A stretch of DNA of 64,000 nucleotides from CAWAYH01 sp963786195 (GTDB lineage Bacteria; Acidobacteriota; Vicinamibacteria; Vicinamibacterales; 2-12-FULL-66-21), in assembly GCA_963786195.1 (NCBI GenBank), contig CAWAYH010000009.1, positions 248,001 to 312,000 on the forward strand. Direction: 5' to 3'. Below the pieces are notes generated by a model. It ran no database searches. It had not been told where the DNA came from and worked only from the letters and a program-made list of their open reading frames with translations. This document shows, in pieces, positions 47,586-55,979 of this stretch. How positions within the stretch are numbered: the first letter of the stretch is position 1; each line of letters begins with the position of its first letter. A program made the position numbers and the translations under genes.

Positions 47586-49957
47586 ATGCGGAACGAATGG
47601 AGACACGCGGCGTTGCTGATAGCCGTGGTGTCGTGCGCGCTCTCTCTGTCCACTCGACGCGCGAACAGCCAGGCGGCGTCGTGCTCTCGCCAGTGCGATC
47701 AACGGAAACATTCAGGGCGTGGACAATGGATCGTCGTGCTCGTTTCTGGGCATTCCATTTGCCGCGCCGCCGATCGGCAACCTTCGCTGGCGGCCGCCGC
47801 AGCCTGCCGCGCCCTGGGCGCCGGCGACGCTGACCGCGAACGTCATTCGGCAGTGCCCGCAGATCTCCCCGGCGGGTTCCACCACAGCTTCTGGGTAACG
47901 AGGACTGCCTGGTCATGAACATCTGGGCGCCACAACTGGCGCCCGGCTACCTGCTCGCGGCCAGTGATCGTCTGGATACACACCGGCGCATTCCAGGGGG
48001 CCAGCATCAACCTCGCCGACAGCAACGGTCGACGGTTCGCCGAACAGACCGGCGCCATCGTCGTCGCCGCCAACTATCGTCTCGGGCCGCTCGGCTTCCT
48101 CGGTCACGCCGCGCTCACCGCCGAGGATCCCTCCTACCCGTCATCAGGCAACTACGGATTGCTCGATCAACGCGCGGCGCTCGCCTGGGTCCGCGACAAC
48201 ATCGCGGCGTTCGGCGGCGATCCGGACAACGTCACGATTGACGGCCAGTCGGCCGGAGGCCACAGCGTGGGCTTTCACCTGGTGTCGCCTCGAAGCGCCG
48301 GCTACTTCACCAAGGCGATCATGCAGAGCTCGATACGCGTCGTCGCGCGTGTCGACGATCGCGGACGTCGAGTCGCTGGGCACTGATTTCGCCGCGGCCG
48401 TGGGATGCACGGATCCAACGCAGGTGCTCGCGTGCATGCGATCCAAGACGAGAAACGAAGTGCTGCTGGCGTTCAGGAACGGGCAACAGGAGTTTGCCGA
48501 AACTGGACGCGTTCCGTGGGGCCCCGTCGTCGACGGGCTGGAGATCCCCGATCAACCGCGGCGATCTGTACGAACGTGGCGCGTTCAACCGGGTGCCGCT
48601 CATCATCGGCGCGACCAGAGATGAGGGCTGGATTTACGTCGACAGGAGCTTCCCGGCGGGCCTGACGGTCGAAGAGTACGAAGCCGCGGTCGCCCGCGAG
48701 TTCGGGACCGCCGAGGCGCCGACCATACTCGCGATGTACCCGTCCGCCGATTTTCCGTCACCGAAACATGCGTTGTCGCGTTTGACCGGCGACGTCGAAG
48801 TGGTCTGCGAGGCGCGCAGGGTCGCACGTCTGGTGGGGAGGACGCGGACGCCAGTCTATCTCTACTCCTTCGAGCGTGAAGCTGACGCGGTGGTCCCCGA
48901 TCAGGTCATTCACGGGCTCGACAGGAATTTCGTCTTCGGCAACAACTTCGGTGCTCCCTCGAACTACGTGCTCAACGAGGACGACCTGTCGCTCTTTGGC
49001 GCCATCAGCACCTACTGGACGCGCTTTGCCGCGACGGGCAATCCAAACCACCGCGACGACGATCTGCCGCGTTGGCCGGCCTTCAAACATCCGAACGGTC
49101 GGGGGCAGGGAGCCGGAAAGTACATGGTCCTCGACTGGCCGGTCCGCGACGACAGCCGGCTGCGCGACGAGCAGTGCGACTATTGGGAGCAGTTCTTCCT
49201 GGATTCGATATCAGGGTCGACGCCAGCCTCGCACCCATCCAACGATCTGTGCGGCGTTACGCTCACCGATGATCTGACGCTCGACCACGACCTTGCCTGT
49301 TCCGGCGACGGCCTCATCGCCGGCGCCGATCGAATCAGAATCAATCTGAACGGTCACACGATCGCGGGCTCGGGAACCGGCGCCGGCATCAGCGTCACCG
49401 GGCGAACCCACGTGTCGATCTCCGGCGGCACCATCGTCAACTTCGAGGCCGGCGTGCGGGTCATGGACTCGACGGATATCTCGGTGAGACGGAGCACGCT
49501 CGCAGGCAACACCGACGGGATCGATCTCCAGAGCTGGAAGCCTGGAAGTCGCCGTCAAGGAGAACGTGTTCAAGGACAACCGCTCGAGAGGCATCATGAT
49601 CAGGGGCAACGCGGTCGACAATGTGGTCAAGGAGAATTCGTTCACCGGAAACCGCGTCGGCGTCCTGCTTTTCGGGGCCGTCAATACGACGGTGCAGGAC
49701 AACGATAGTCTCCGCCAGCGTTCTTGCCGGCATTCGATTCAACGTGTTGACGACCGGCAACCTCGTCCGGCGGAACACCGTGGCCTCGAACCCGGCGGGC
49801 ATCGAGTTCGTGATCACGCCGACAGGATCGTCCACAGGAAACCGGGTGGTCGCGAACACGATCGCCACGAACACCTGCGGGTTCAAGGGACCCGTTGCGG
49901 GCAACATGCTCGAGAGGCAATACATTCACCGACAACGGAGCGGACAGCTGTCAGTGA
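47586..49957 (+). pseudogene. Type-B carboxylesterase fused to NosD-like beta-helix, frameshifted
   Basis: GGAGG six bases ahead of the ATG supports the start. Signal peptide (HAALLIAVVSCALSLSTRRA), then type-B carboxylesterase: FLGIPFAAPPIGNLRWRPPQ, EDCLVMNIWAP, the oxyanion region IHTGAFQGAS, the nucleophile motif GQSAGG (usually GESAGG), IIGATRDEGW and the His region HGLDRNFVFGN, ending CDYWEQFF. The same uninterrupted frame then runs into a parallel beta-helix (RIRINLNGHTIAGSGTGAGI, STDISVRRSTLAGNTDGIDL, ENSFTGNRVGVLLFG, ANTIATNTCGF). About seven breaks, several being clear +1 insertions (e.g. near 47900 and 47962). The fusion itself is not caused by a break. Confidence 0.82.
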
Positions 49958-50256
49958 GGGGTGCGACGCTGCAACTCCTCCACGTAGTCCTTGGCCTCCT
50001 GGAGGCCCGCTCCCGTGGCGGCTCGATATTCCTTGATGGCTTCGATCTTCTTCCCCTGGCGCAGTGCGTCGCTTACCGGCGGCGGAACGTCCGAATACGG
50101 ATCGAATTGGATGCCCTGGTGCTTCAGGATCGCATCGATCTTGGCCTCCAGCCGCGAGGGCCCGCTCGGGTGGTGCCCTCTCGAGGTCAGACGTGCCACG
50201 AGGGCGGCCCCGATGAGAGCGCCGATCACCACTCCCAGCAGGAACGGGGCATTCAT
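49951..50256 (-). CDS. Membrane-anchored protein with ribosomal L7/L12 C-terminal-like domain
   Basis: 101 residues. An N-terminal membrane helix (FLLGVVIGALIGAALVARL) is followed by a short helical linker and, at the C-terminus, a segment strikingly like the factor-binding domain of bL12: QGKKIEAIKEYRAATGAGL then QEAKDYVEEL, compared with KKI-x-VIK-x-VR-x-x-TGLGLKEAK-x-LVE in bL12. The ribosomal N-terminal dimerisation domain is missing. Such small proteins are known and usually labelled 'ribosomal protein L7/L12' with unknown role. It lies next to a DUF2007 gene and ends convergently, overlapping the esterase gene by seven bases. Confidence 0.75.
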   Translation of the reverse strand: MNAPFLLGVVIGALIGAALVARLTSRGHHPSGPSRLEAKIDAILKHQGIQFDPYSDVPPPVSDALRQGKKIEAIKEYRAATGAGLQEAKDYVEELQRRTPH

Positions 50257-50280
50257 ATGTAGAGCCTCTCTCTTGTCCGA

Positions 50281-50553
50281 CTAACCCTGCGTCTCAGGAG
50301 GGCCGACCTGGGCGTCGTCATCGATGCGGAGCTCACCGGCCTCAGCCGAGGCGAGCAGCGCCCGTGCCCGATCTTCGTCATCGGTCGACACGAGCACCTC
50401 GACCATCCCCAGGCCATCGAGCGTCAGCCCGTGAGTCTTTCTCAACGACTCGCCCCGCAGCTCGGTGGCAATGCCCGACGCTTCCAGGAAGGCCACGACC
50501 TGCTGGGCCTGCATCTCGCCATTTGCCGCGAATACCGATCGCCAGTCATCCAT
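50281..50553 (-). CDS. DUF2007-type putative signal-transducing protein
   Basis: 90 residues. The pattern of an alpha/beta plait with QQVVAFLEASGIATELRGES and a C-terminal VEVLVSTDDEDRARALLAS fits the DUF2007 family, small cytosolic proteins of unknown function named 'putative signal transducing protein'. It ends in an acidic/polar tail. Located between the L12-like gene and the AlkD-like gene; a tandem-hairpin element lies just upstream of its start. Confidence 0.78.
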   Translation of the reverse strand: MDDWRSVFAANGEMQAQQVVAFLEASGIATELRGESLRKTHGLTLDGLGMVEVLVSTDDEDRARALLASAEAGELRIDDDAQVGPPETQG

Positions 50554-50577
50554 GCGTCACCCCCTCGGCCGCTGGCC

Positions 50578-50623
50578 CAACTCGGTCCGGACCGAGTTGA
50601 ATAGTGGCACAACATCGGTGCCA
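50578..50623 (-). terminator. Tandem-hairpin 3' element, copy 1
   Basis: In transcript direction (minus) it begins 20 bases after the AlkD-like stop: TGGCAC-N7-GTGCCA, then a perfect 22-bp palindrome at 50578-50599 with half-site CAACTCGGTCC. The 35 bases 50589-50623 match 51405-51439 at 33 positions. The same distance behind two different stop codons argues for a terminator or mRNA-end element, though no U-tract follows. Confidence 0.6.
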
Positions 50624-50643
50624 CTCGTCAGCTGTAAAACACG

Positions 50644-51324
50644 CTAGGCCACAGTCGACGCCTGACGGCGTGGCGACTTCACGCCTGTCCTCAGCTTGTT
50701 CCGCACCTCGCGCTTCACGCGAGCCGACAGACGATCTTCTTCCTTCAGAAGAAACGCTGCGACGACCTTCGGATCCTGCTTGGCAAGCTCACGAAGAGAC
50801 CATGACATGGCCTTGACGACCATCTCGTCCGAATCGCCGAGCAGCGCGCGGCAGACCCGCAAGGTTTTCCGGGCATCGCCCGTTCCCCCCCGGGCGCGCG
50901 AGTTCAAGGGCACCGTCGCGACCAGGGCCAGTCGGCGGCGCCACCGATCGTCTGACCGCCCCCAGGCCAGGATCTTCGAATCAGTGACCAGGCCCGCGCG
51001 CCACGCCTGCCCGAGCACTGTCACGCCAAACAGGTCCACCGAGCCCCAATCAGAGAGCCCGTGAGCCATCGCCTCGACCAGTCGGTCATTCAGAAGACCG
51101 AAGGCTCCTTCATGGGCGGCGAGAATCTCCCATGCAACGACACGTTCGGGCCAGCCCGCGCCGTCGAGAAGCAACCTGACGAACCGAAGCACGGTTTTCG
51201 GAGATTCATCGGCGAGCATTTTCGAGTAGCGGCGTCGAAGCGAGCGCACGGACGGCGTGTCAATGCGTGGCAGAGCTGCCAGATCTCGACGAACGTCGTC
51301 GACCAGGTTGTGTGCGGTTTTCAC
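50644..51324 (-). CDS. AlkD-like DNA alkylation repair protein (HEAT repeats)
   Basis: 226 residues from a GTG at 51324. All-helical HEAT-like protein with the AlkD/PF08713 pattern: SVRSLRRRYSK, WPERVVAWEILAAHE, LSDWGSVDLFGVTVLGQAW, WGRSDDRWRRRLALVATVPL, DEMVVKAMSWSLRELAKQDP. AlkD-type glycosylases excise bulky or cationic alkyl bases using Trp and Asp residues; the NW/DxxC-type motif here reads SDWGSVDLF. An in-frame ATG at 51459 would add residues encoded by the repeat element at 51405-51439, so I prefer the shorter form, which has the family length. Confidence 0.78.
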   Translation of the reverse strand: MKTAHNLVDDVRRDLAALPRIDTPSVRSLRRRYSKMLADESPKTVLRFVRLLLDGAGWPERVVAWEILAAHEGAFGLLNDRLVEAMAHGLSDWGSVDLFGVTVLGQAWRAGLVTDSKILAWGRSDDRWRRRLALVATVPLNSRARGGTGDARKTLRVCRALLGDSDEMVVKAMSWSLRELAKQDPKVVAAFLLKEEDRLSARVKREVRNKLRTGVKSPRRQASTVA

Positions 51325-51404
51325 TGGGTCGGTTCCACTTGAATCGTTGCCGCGTTGGCCAAAACCCCGCGTCCGCTGCGCTTGTCGAATCTGGAACTCG
51401 TTCT

Positions 51405-51439
51405 GGACCGAGTTGAATGTTGGCACAACATCGGTGCCA
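51405..51439 (-). terminator. Tandem-hairpin 3' element, copy 2
   Basis: Starts 22 bases after the PAP2 gene stop. TGGCAC-N7-GTGCCA is followed by an imperfect dyad AACTCG...CGAGTT extending to about 51395. See copy 1 at 50578-50623. Confidence 0.55.
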
Positions 51440-51461
51440 TTGGTCGACACTGGCTCCATCG

Positions 51462-52394
51462 TTACCCGACCCCCGTCTTGTACAGGACCCAGACGCAGGC
51501 GACCATGACTCCGAAGATTCCGATGACGCTCAGCGCGCGGACCGGCGCCAGACGCAGGTCGCGCGCCGCGACGAGCTCGCGCGGATAGCTGCGCAGGAAC
51601 ACACCGTAGGCGACGCACGCCATGAGCATTCCGGCGACGACGTCGACGAAGTAGTGCTGCTTGGTGTACAGCGTCGACACGCCGATCAGAGAGGCCCACA
51701 GTGCTGCGGCGACTCCGACCCCCTTGTGCACGCGATAACACGTCAGCGCCGACACGAAAGAGTGTGCGACGTGGAGAGACGGAAAGCAGTTGTACTGCTG
51801 GTCGAGGGAGTACTGGAGCCGCAGGCACCAGGCGGCGAACCCTTCTCTGGGCACCTCAGCCGGCCACGGCGCCACGGTCGGATACGCCACGAAACCGAGA
51901 TACGCGACGGTCAGCACCATCAGATACGCTCGCATGGCGCGGCGAAACAGTTGTTCGTGCCGCACGATGAGCAACGGCAGGAGCACGAACACGTAGAGCG
52001 AGCCGTAGACGAGCATCCACTCGGGTTGCAGGGGCACGGCGCGGTCGAGAGCGACCTCTGGCATGTGCAGCGGCCGGCCCAGTGTCTGTGCGCCGATGCC
52101 GAAGTAGAGCGGGACGAGCGACACGACCGCGCTGGCGAGCGCGGTGCGCCAGACCACGAACGCCAGGATGCCCGGAAGCGCGCCGAGCAGGAAGACGAAC
52201 ACGCCGTCCTGCACCGGTCCCTCCAACCACAGTTCGGCCAAGATGGTGGCGACGACCGCGCTGCCAACCAGCAGCCACGCGGCCGTCCTGCGCCAGCGTT
52301 GAGGGAGTAACTGTTGGCCGTGAAGCAACGCCCGGCCCGCGATGGGGGACGCGAGAAGTCCTACTCCTGCGGCAAGGACGATCGGGTCAATCAC
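51462..52394 (-). CDS. PAP2-superfamily (Aur1/Ipt1-like) membrane phosphatase
   Basis: 310 residues with about eight membrane helices. The PAP2 phosphatase core is visible as YNCFPSLHVAHSFVSAL (catalytic His in SLHVAHS) and, one helix later, STLYTKQHYFVDVVAG (second His in KQHYFVDV). This is the inositolphosphotransferase-like arrangement, so lipid headgroup transfer or phosphatidate/undecaprenyl-phosphate hydrolysis are both possible. The GTG at 52394 overlaps the stop of the preceding gene (GTGA), which decides the start. Confidence 0.84.
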   Translation of the reverse strand: MIDPIVLAAGVGLLASPIAGRALLHGQQLLPQRWRRTAAWLLVGSAVVATILAELWLEGPVQDGVFVFLLGALPGILAFVVWRTALASAVVSLVPLYFGIGAQTLGRPLHMPEVALDRAVPLQPEWMLVYGSLYVFVLLPLLIVRHEQLFRRAMRAYLMVLTVAYLGFVAYPTVAPWPAEVPREGFAAWCLRLQYSLDQQYNCFPSLHVAHSFVSALTCYRVHKGVGVAAALWASLIGVSTLYTKQHYFVDVVAGMLMACVAYGVFLRSYPRELVAARDLRLAPVRALSVIGIFGVMVACVWVLYKTGVG

Positions 52395-53077
52395 AATTGA
52401 CCGGTCGGACGGCGATACAGCGGCAGGTTCGACCGCACGTCGATCGCCCACAGCGCTGCACCCGCGATGGCCATCCACGCGCCGATGACCGCGAGGTGCA
52501 GCCGCTGCTGCAACCCGAAGTCGGCGCTGGCTCGAAGAGGAAACGCGAGCAAGTCAAGCGCCACGACTGCAGTCGCCGCGGAGAACAGCCAGGGCCAACC
52601 ACTCCGAAGCGATTGGCTCAACGTCCATGCGCCGGCGGCCACCGCGGCGGAAACACTCACTGCGCAGTACAACGTGAGCTCGAGGTGATACGGGTGTGGA
52701 AACGACCAGAGCCCCAGACAACCGAAACAGATTCCGGTGAATACCCACGAGCCACACGCCAGAGCGGTCCTTGAATTGACGCCCTGCACCAGCGGAAACG
52801 CCAATCCGAACAGGGACATCAGGAACCCGGATAGACCAAAGCCGAACACGTTCATGACGCCAGCCATTGGTGCCCGTGAAGTCCCGAGATTGCTGATCGC
52901 ATGGTACCGGGAGTCGTACCCGACGTCGCTGGACGAGACGACCGCGACCGTGGTCGCGAGAACGGCCGGGGCCAACGGGCCAGCCAGAATCGCCATTCTC
53001 CTGTACGCGCCCAACAGATGGCCGGTGTTCATGCACCGCGTCTCATGCCGATTCGTCCAGCGTTCAACCTCTGTCAC
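52391..53077 (-). CDS. DUF998-family membrane protein
   Basis: 228 residues (GTG at 53077 overlapping the TPR gene stop by four bases; the ATG at 53032 is an alternative). Six hydrophobic helices with YDSRYHAISNLGT after helix 1, a pattern of the DUF998/frag1-like family, whose function is unknown. Sits between the TPR gene and the PAP2 gene, both with GTGA overlaps, so translation of the three is likely coupled; a lipid- or envelope-related role is inferred from the PAP2 neighbour. Confidence 0.72.
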   Translation of the reverse strand: MTEVERWTNRHETRCMNTGHLLGAYRRMAILAGPLAPAVLATTVAVVSSSDVGYDSRYHAISNLGTSRAPMAGVMNVFGFGLSGFLMSLFGLAFPLVQGVNSRTALACGSWVFTGICFGCLGLWSFPHPYHLELTLYCAVSVSAAVAAGAWTLSQSLRSGWPWLFSAATAVVALDLLAFPLRASADFGLQQRLHLAVIGAWMAIAGAALWAIDVRSNLPLYRRPTGQL

Positions 53078-53946
53078 TCGTCAGCAGAATGCTCGTAAAA
53101 GGTGACCAGGTCGGCTGTAGTGTTCGTATCCAGCCACCGGTCCAGAATGGCGCGCGCCAGATCGTAGCTCGATGCAACCAGACCGCAGTGAGGGTGAGCG
53201 GGTGCGCCGCTGACCGTGTCGTGCTCGTGCGGCACGCCAAAGCTGCACTGCCGGCACAGGATCCGCGTCGAGGTCCCCCAGTTCTCGGCCGCGCCGCCCA
53301 TCTCGGCGGCGATGTCTTCGAGCGCCTCGACCGCGGCATCATCCACGGATGCCAGTTCGACAACGAACGTGCAAATGGACGAAGGCACGAGCCGCGCCAG
53401 GACGTTGAAGACCGGGTAGGTCTTGTTGTCCACGATGCGATGGCCCTCCGCGGCACCATCATGAAGGACGATGTCGCCCCAGCGAAATCTGGATGACGGC
53501 AGGGGGATGTTGGTCAGCCGCGCTCGCGCGGGGTCGAGGCGCGAGCCCCACACGACTTCGCCGTCGCCATCGGGATCGAGCCGAAGCGGGATGCGACCGA
53601 AGCGGTAGTCCGGAGGATCGGGCCCACCGGGATCCTCGATGCCGCAATGCGTCCAGCAGAGACGCGCTTCTGACCAGCGACCGAGGCCGGTCGCGGCGAT
53701 ACCGCGGTTCCACCATGCAGCCTGGTCGTCGGGGGCCAGTTCTGACGCCCGGCGGTTGAACTCGAGCGATGGCTCCCAACGGCCCTGATATTTGTAGAGG
53801 AGGCCGAGATTGTAGACGGGAACCGACCAGTCGGGATCCAACGCCGCCGCCGACAAGTACGCGTGTTCAGCGCCGGCGGTATCGCCGGCCTCGTTGCGGG
53901 CCGTGCCTTCTTCGACCAGCCGCTCAGCCGGGGTCAGGTCCGACAT
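53074..53946 (-). CDS. TPR protein with unassigned Cys-containing C-terminal domain
   Basis: 290 residues, no signal peptide. Residues ~5-100 hold three TPR-like helical pairs (ERLVEEGTARNEAGDTAGAE, WSVPVYNLGLLYKYQGRWEP, AAWWNRGIAATGLGRWSEAR). The rest is a separate beta-rich domain: YRFGRIPLRLDPDGDGEVVW, WGDIVLHDGAAEGHR, and a CRQCSFGVPHEHD motif that could hold a metal. I do not recognise this domain. Start ATG overlaps the upstream stop (TAATG). Confidence 0.68.
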   Translation of the reverse strand: MSDLTPAERLVEEGTARNEAGDTAGAEHAYLSAAALDPDWSVPVYNLGLLYKYQGRWEPSLEFNRRASELAPDDQAAWWNRGIAATGLGRWSEARLCWTHCGIEDPGGPDPPDYRFGRIPLRLDPDGDGEVVWGSRLDPARARLTNIPLPSSRFRWGDIVLHDGAAEGHRIVDNKTYPVFNVLARLVPSSICTFVVELASVDDAAVEALEDIAAEMGGAAENWGTSTRILCRQCSFGVPHEHDTVSGAPAHPHCGLVASSYDLARAILDRWLDTNTTADLVTFYEHSADE

Positions 53947-54370
53947 TACGTTCCCTGCGCGCCCCGGAACGCGCGCGCGAGCACCAGGTTCGTGACGAGC
54001 GCGACGAGAAAAGCCGGGAGCGCCGTCATGACCGGCCAGACGCCGAGCGCGATAAGCAGGAGCTGTCTGTGCTGGTCGGTCGATCCGACGGACCATGGAT
54101 GGATGTTCGCGCCAACGGCGAGGCCGAATGCTCCAAGCGCAACGGCGGAGGCGACGTGGAGAGCTGCCGTAGCCGGTGAGTTCTGCAGCGAAAGCGTTCG
54201 TGCGCAATGTGAGCCGCGTATCCAATAGCGCTCACGATCCAGGCTGCCAGGCGCCACGCCTGCGCGTGAGTGGCCGGAACCGCGAACACGATGCCGACGA
54301 GCGCGTACGCGATGCCGAGGAGTACCGCGGCAGCGATCCAGGACTGACGAGGGAATGCTCGGGCACTCAT
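53946..54370 (-). CDS. Small four-helix membrane protein, frameshifted
   Basis: About 141 residues when joined. The N-terminal part SWIAAAVLLGIAYALVGIVF ... WRLAAWIVSAIGYAAHIAHE and the C-terminal part TAALHVASAVALGAFGLAVG ... VMTALPAFLVALVTNLVLA are in different frames; the break lies near 54190. Its ATG overlaps the preceding stop (ATGA) and its stop overlaps the TPR start, so the gene is in a tight operon. Family not recognised. Confidence 0.6.
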
Positions 54371-54810
54371 CGATTCGCAATCGGCTCGAGGAAACTGATC
54401 CGCATCGCGATTATCTGCAGAAGCCCGAACACGGTGAAAGCAAGCATCCTGATGACGGCGCGCTGAGACTGTCCCAGCCGAAGGCTCGTGACGAGGCCCG
54501 CGATGGAGAATCCAGCCATGATCAGTGTCAGCACAATCTCGATCGCCGTGTAGTGGCCATTCGCGATCCGCGATAGGCCAAGAAGAAACAGCCAGATCAA
54601 GACGACGATGGCCATCCAGAAGATGAAGATGGGAACCGCCGCGTAGGCTCCCCAGTCCGGACGCCGTGCAAGCACACCAGCTGCCGCGATGATGGGCAGG
54701 ATCTGGACGACGTGCCGCAGGAACGTTCCGCTCACGACGCCTACGATCAGCAGGGCCATAGCCAAGCCGATGAGAGAAATCAAGACGGCGCGTTGAGGCG
54801 AGTAAGCCAT
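54367..54810 (-). CDS. Hypothetical four-helix membrane protein
   Basis: 147 residues with four clear hydrophobic helices (VLISLIGLAMALLIVGVVSG, VVQILPIIAAAGVLA, AAVPIFIFWMAIVVLIWLFL, EIVLTLIMAGFSIAGLV) and a fifth weaker one. No family recognised. First of a run of four overlapping genes (54810 down to 52391). Confidence 0.62.
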   Translation of the reverse strand: MAYSPQRAVLISLIGLAMALLIVGVVSGTFLRHVVQILPIIAAAGVLARRPDWGAYAAVPIFIFWMAIVVLIWLFLLGLSRIANGHYTAIEIVLTLIMAGFSIAGLVTSLRLGQSQRAVIRMLAFTVFGLLQIIAMRISFLEPIANR

Positions 54811-54819
54811 AAGCGATGG

Positions 54820-55267
54820 TTAGGCAGAAGGCCTCTCCATGGTCTCGACGTCGATATCCGCGCGTTTGGGATCCGGTGCGAGGAAGGACACCGCTACCAC
54901 TTTGATGATCGGAACGGCGCGCCCATCCAACACGACAGGTCGGTACTTCCACTGGCTGACAGCAGTCTTTGCCGGTTCGTCCAGAAGGGGGTGTCCTCGC
55001 AGGACGCGAAGGACTGAGACGTCTCCGGTTTCGGCGATTCGAATCTCGACCAAGACCGGGCCGACGACGCCTCGAGCCGCCGCCTCCGGCGGCAGCGTCG
55101 GCTGCACCTTCGTGATCGGCTCCTCGCCGTGCACCAGCGAGCCCACCCTGACGGGACGGCCCTCGGCCACGCGCGGCGTCTTGCCGATCGTCCCCGGCAC
55201 ACGCCGACGCCAGGAAGACGATCCAGAACAACAGACTCCTGCGGATACGGCTGTCGCGCCTCAACAT
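54820..55267 (-). CDS. TonB C-terminal-domain (energy transducer-like) protein, one frameshift
   Basis: 148 residues when joined. N-terminal signal/anchor (RRSLLFWIVFLASACAG, possibly a lipobox at Cys), then, after a surplus G near 55194, a TonB C-terminal fold: TKVQPTLPPEAAARGVVGPV, VEIRIAETGDVSVLRVLRGH, DEPAKTAVSQWKYRPVVLDG. It lacks the long Pro-rich spacer of true TonB, so it may be a free-standing TonB-C protein rather than a ExbBD-linked transducer. Confidence 0.8.
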
Positions 55268-55275
55268 CGAGCACC

Positions 55276-55929
55276 TCAGGCGCGCGGAGACTTGACGGTT
55301 CGGTGTGTCCCCTTCGCTCTCCGCTTACGAGCGCCGGGCTTCGTACGTTTCTTCGCGCGAGTCTTCGCGGCCTTGATGTAGCGAATGCGGGGAGCAGGGC
55401 CAACGCCACCGGGTACTCGAGTAGCCAGAGCGCCACGATCCCGCTGGCGGAAGCGTCTTCTGGTCCGCCGAGCATCAGCTTCGTCGCAGCGCCGGGCGGA
55501 AGAAGCGGGACCCCGGCTCCGAGGAGCACGGGAACGACGGCAACTTCCACCGTGTCCACGAGGCCCGCGTCGAGGAGCGAGCGAAAGAGGTCGCCTCCGC
55601 CGTAGAGCCAGATGTCTCGACCCGGCTTCGCCTTCAGCGCCGCGACGATCTCGCGCGGATCGTCGTTGACGATGCGGACGCCCGGATGCGTGGCCGCCGG
55701 AAGAGTCCGCGAGAAGACGATCACGTCGAGACCGGGCATCGCGCCGTGCCCGCCCTGCGCGGTCAGCACCGTCATACGTCTTGCGCCCCATGACGGCCGT
55801 GTCGAACTCCTTGAACAGCGCGGCAAAGTCGATGGCCGGATCCATCACGATCCAGTCGTATTCGCCGTTCGGCCCGGCGATGAAGCCGTCCAGGCTCACC
55901 GCGACCTGGTAGCGCAGTCGTCTGCTCAT
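55276..55929 (-). CDS. DHFR/RibD-C-family oxidoreductase-like protein with basic tail, two frameshifts
   Basis: About 217 residues. The dihydrofolate-reductase/RibD C-terminal fold begins YQVAVSLDGFIAGPNGEYDW, then FDTAVMGRKTY, and in another frame VIVFSRTLPA, IWLYGGGDLFRSLLDAGLVD and VPVLLGAGVPLLP; breaks near 55780 and 55395. The C-terminus is an unusual stretch of about 35 residues dominated by Lys/Arg (KAAKTRAKKRTKPGARKRR). NADPH-dependent reduction is expected for the fold; substrate unknown. The two breaks compensate each other. Confidence 0.75.
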   Translation of the reverse strand: MSRRLRYQVAVSLDGFIAGPNGEYDWIVMDPAIDFAALFKEFDTAVMGRKTYDGADRAGRARRDARSRRDRLLADSSGGHASGRPHRQRRSARDRRGAEGEAGSRHLALRRRRPLSLAPRRGPRGHGGSCRRSRAPRSRGPASSARRCDEADARRTRRRFRQRDRGALATRVPGGVGPAPRIRYIKAAKTRAKKRTKPGARKRRAKGTHRTVKSPRA

Positions 55930-55979
55930 GATCGTTCCGGCTTCATCCGCCAGTCCTACAGAAGGGTCGACTACAGGCA

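Noticed and set aside
49591..49957. Separate NosD gene rather than a fusion
   Set aside because: The frame from the esterase C-terminus enters the beta-helix without a stop, start or RBS between.
51325..51459. AlkD start at the ATG 51459
   Set aside because: The extra residues would be encoded by the 3' hairpin element; the GTG at 51324 gives the family length.
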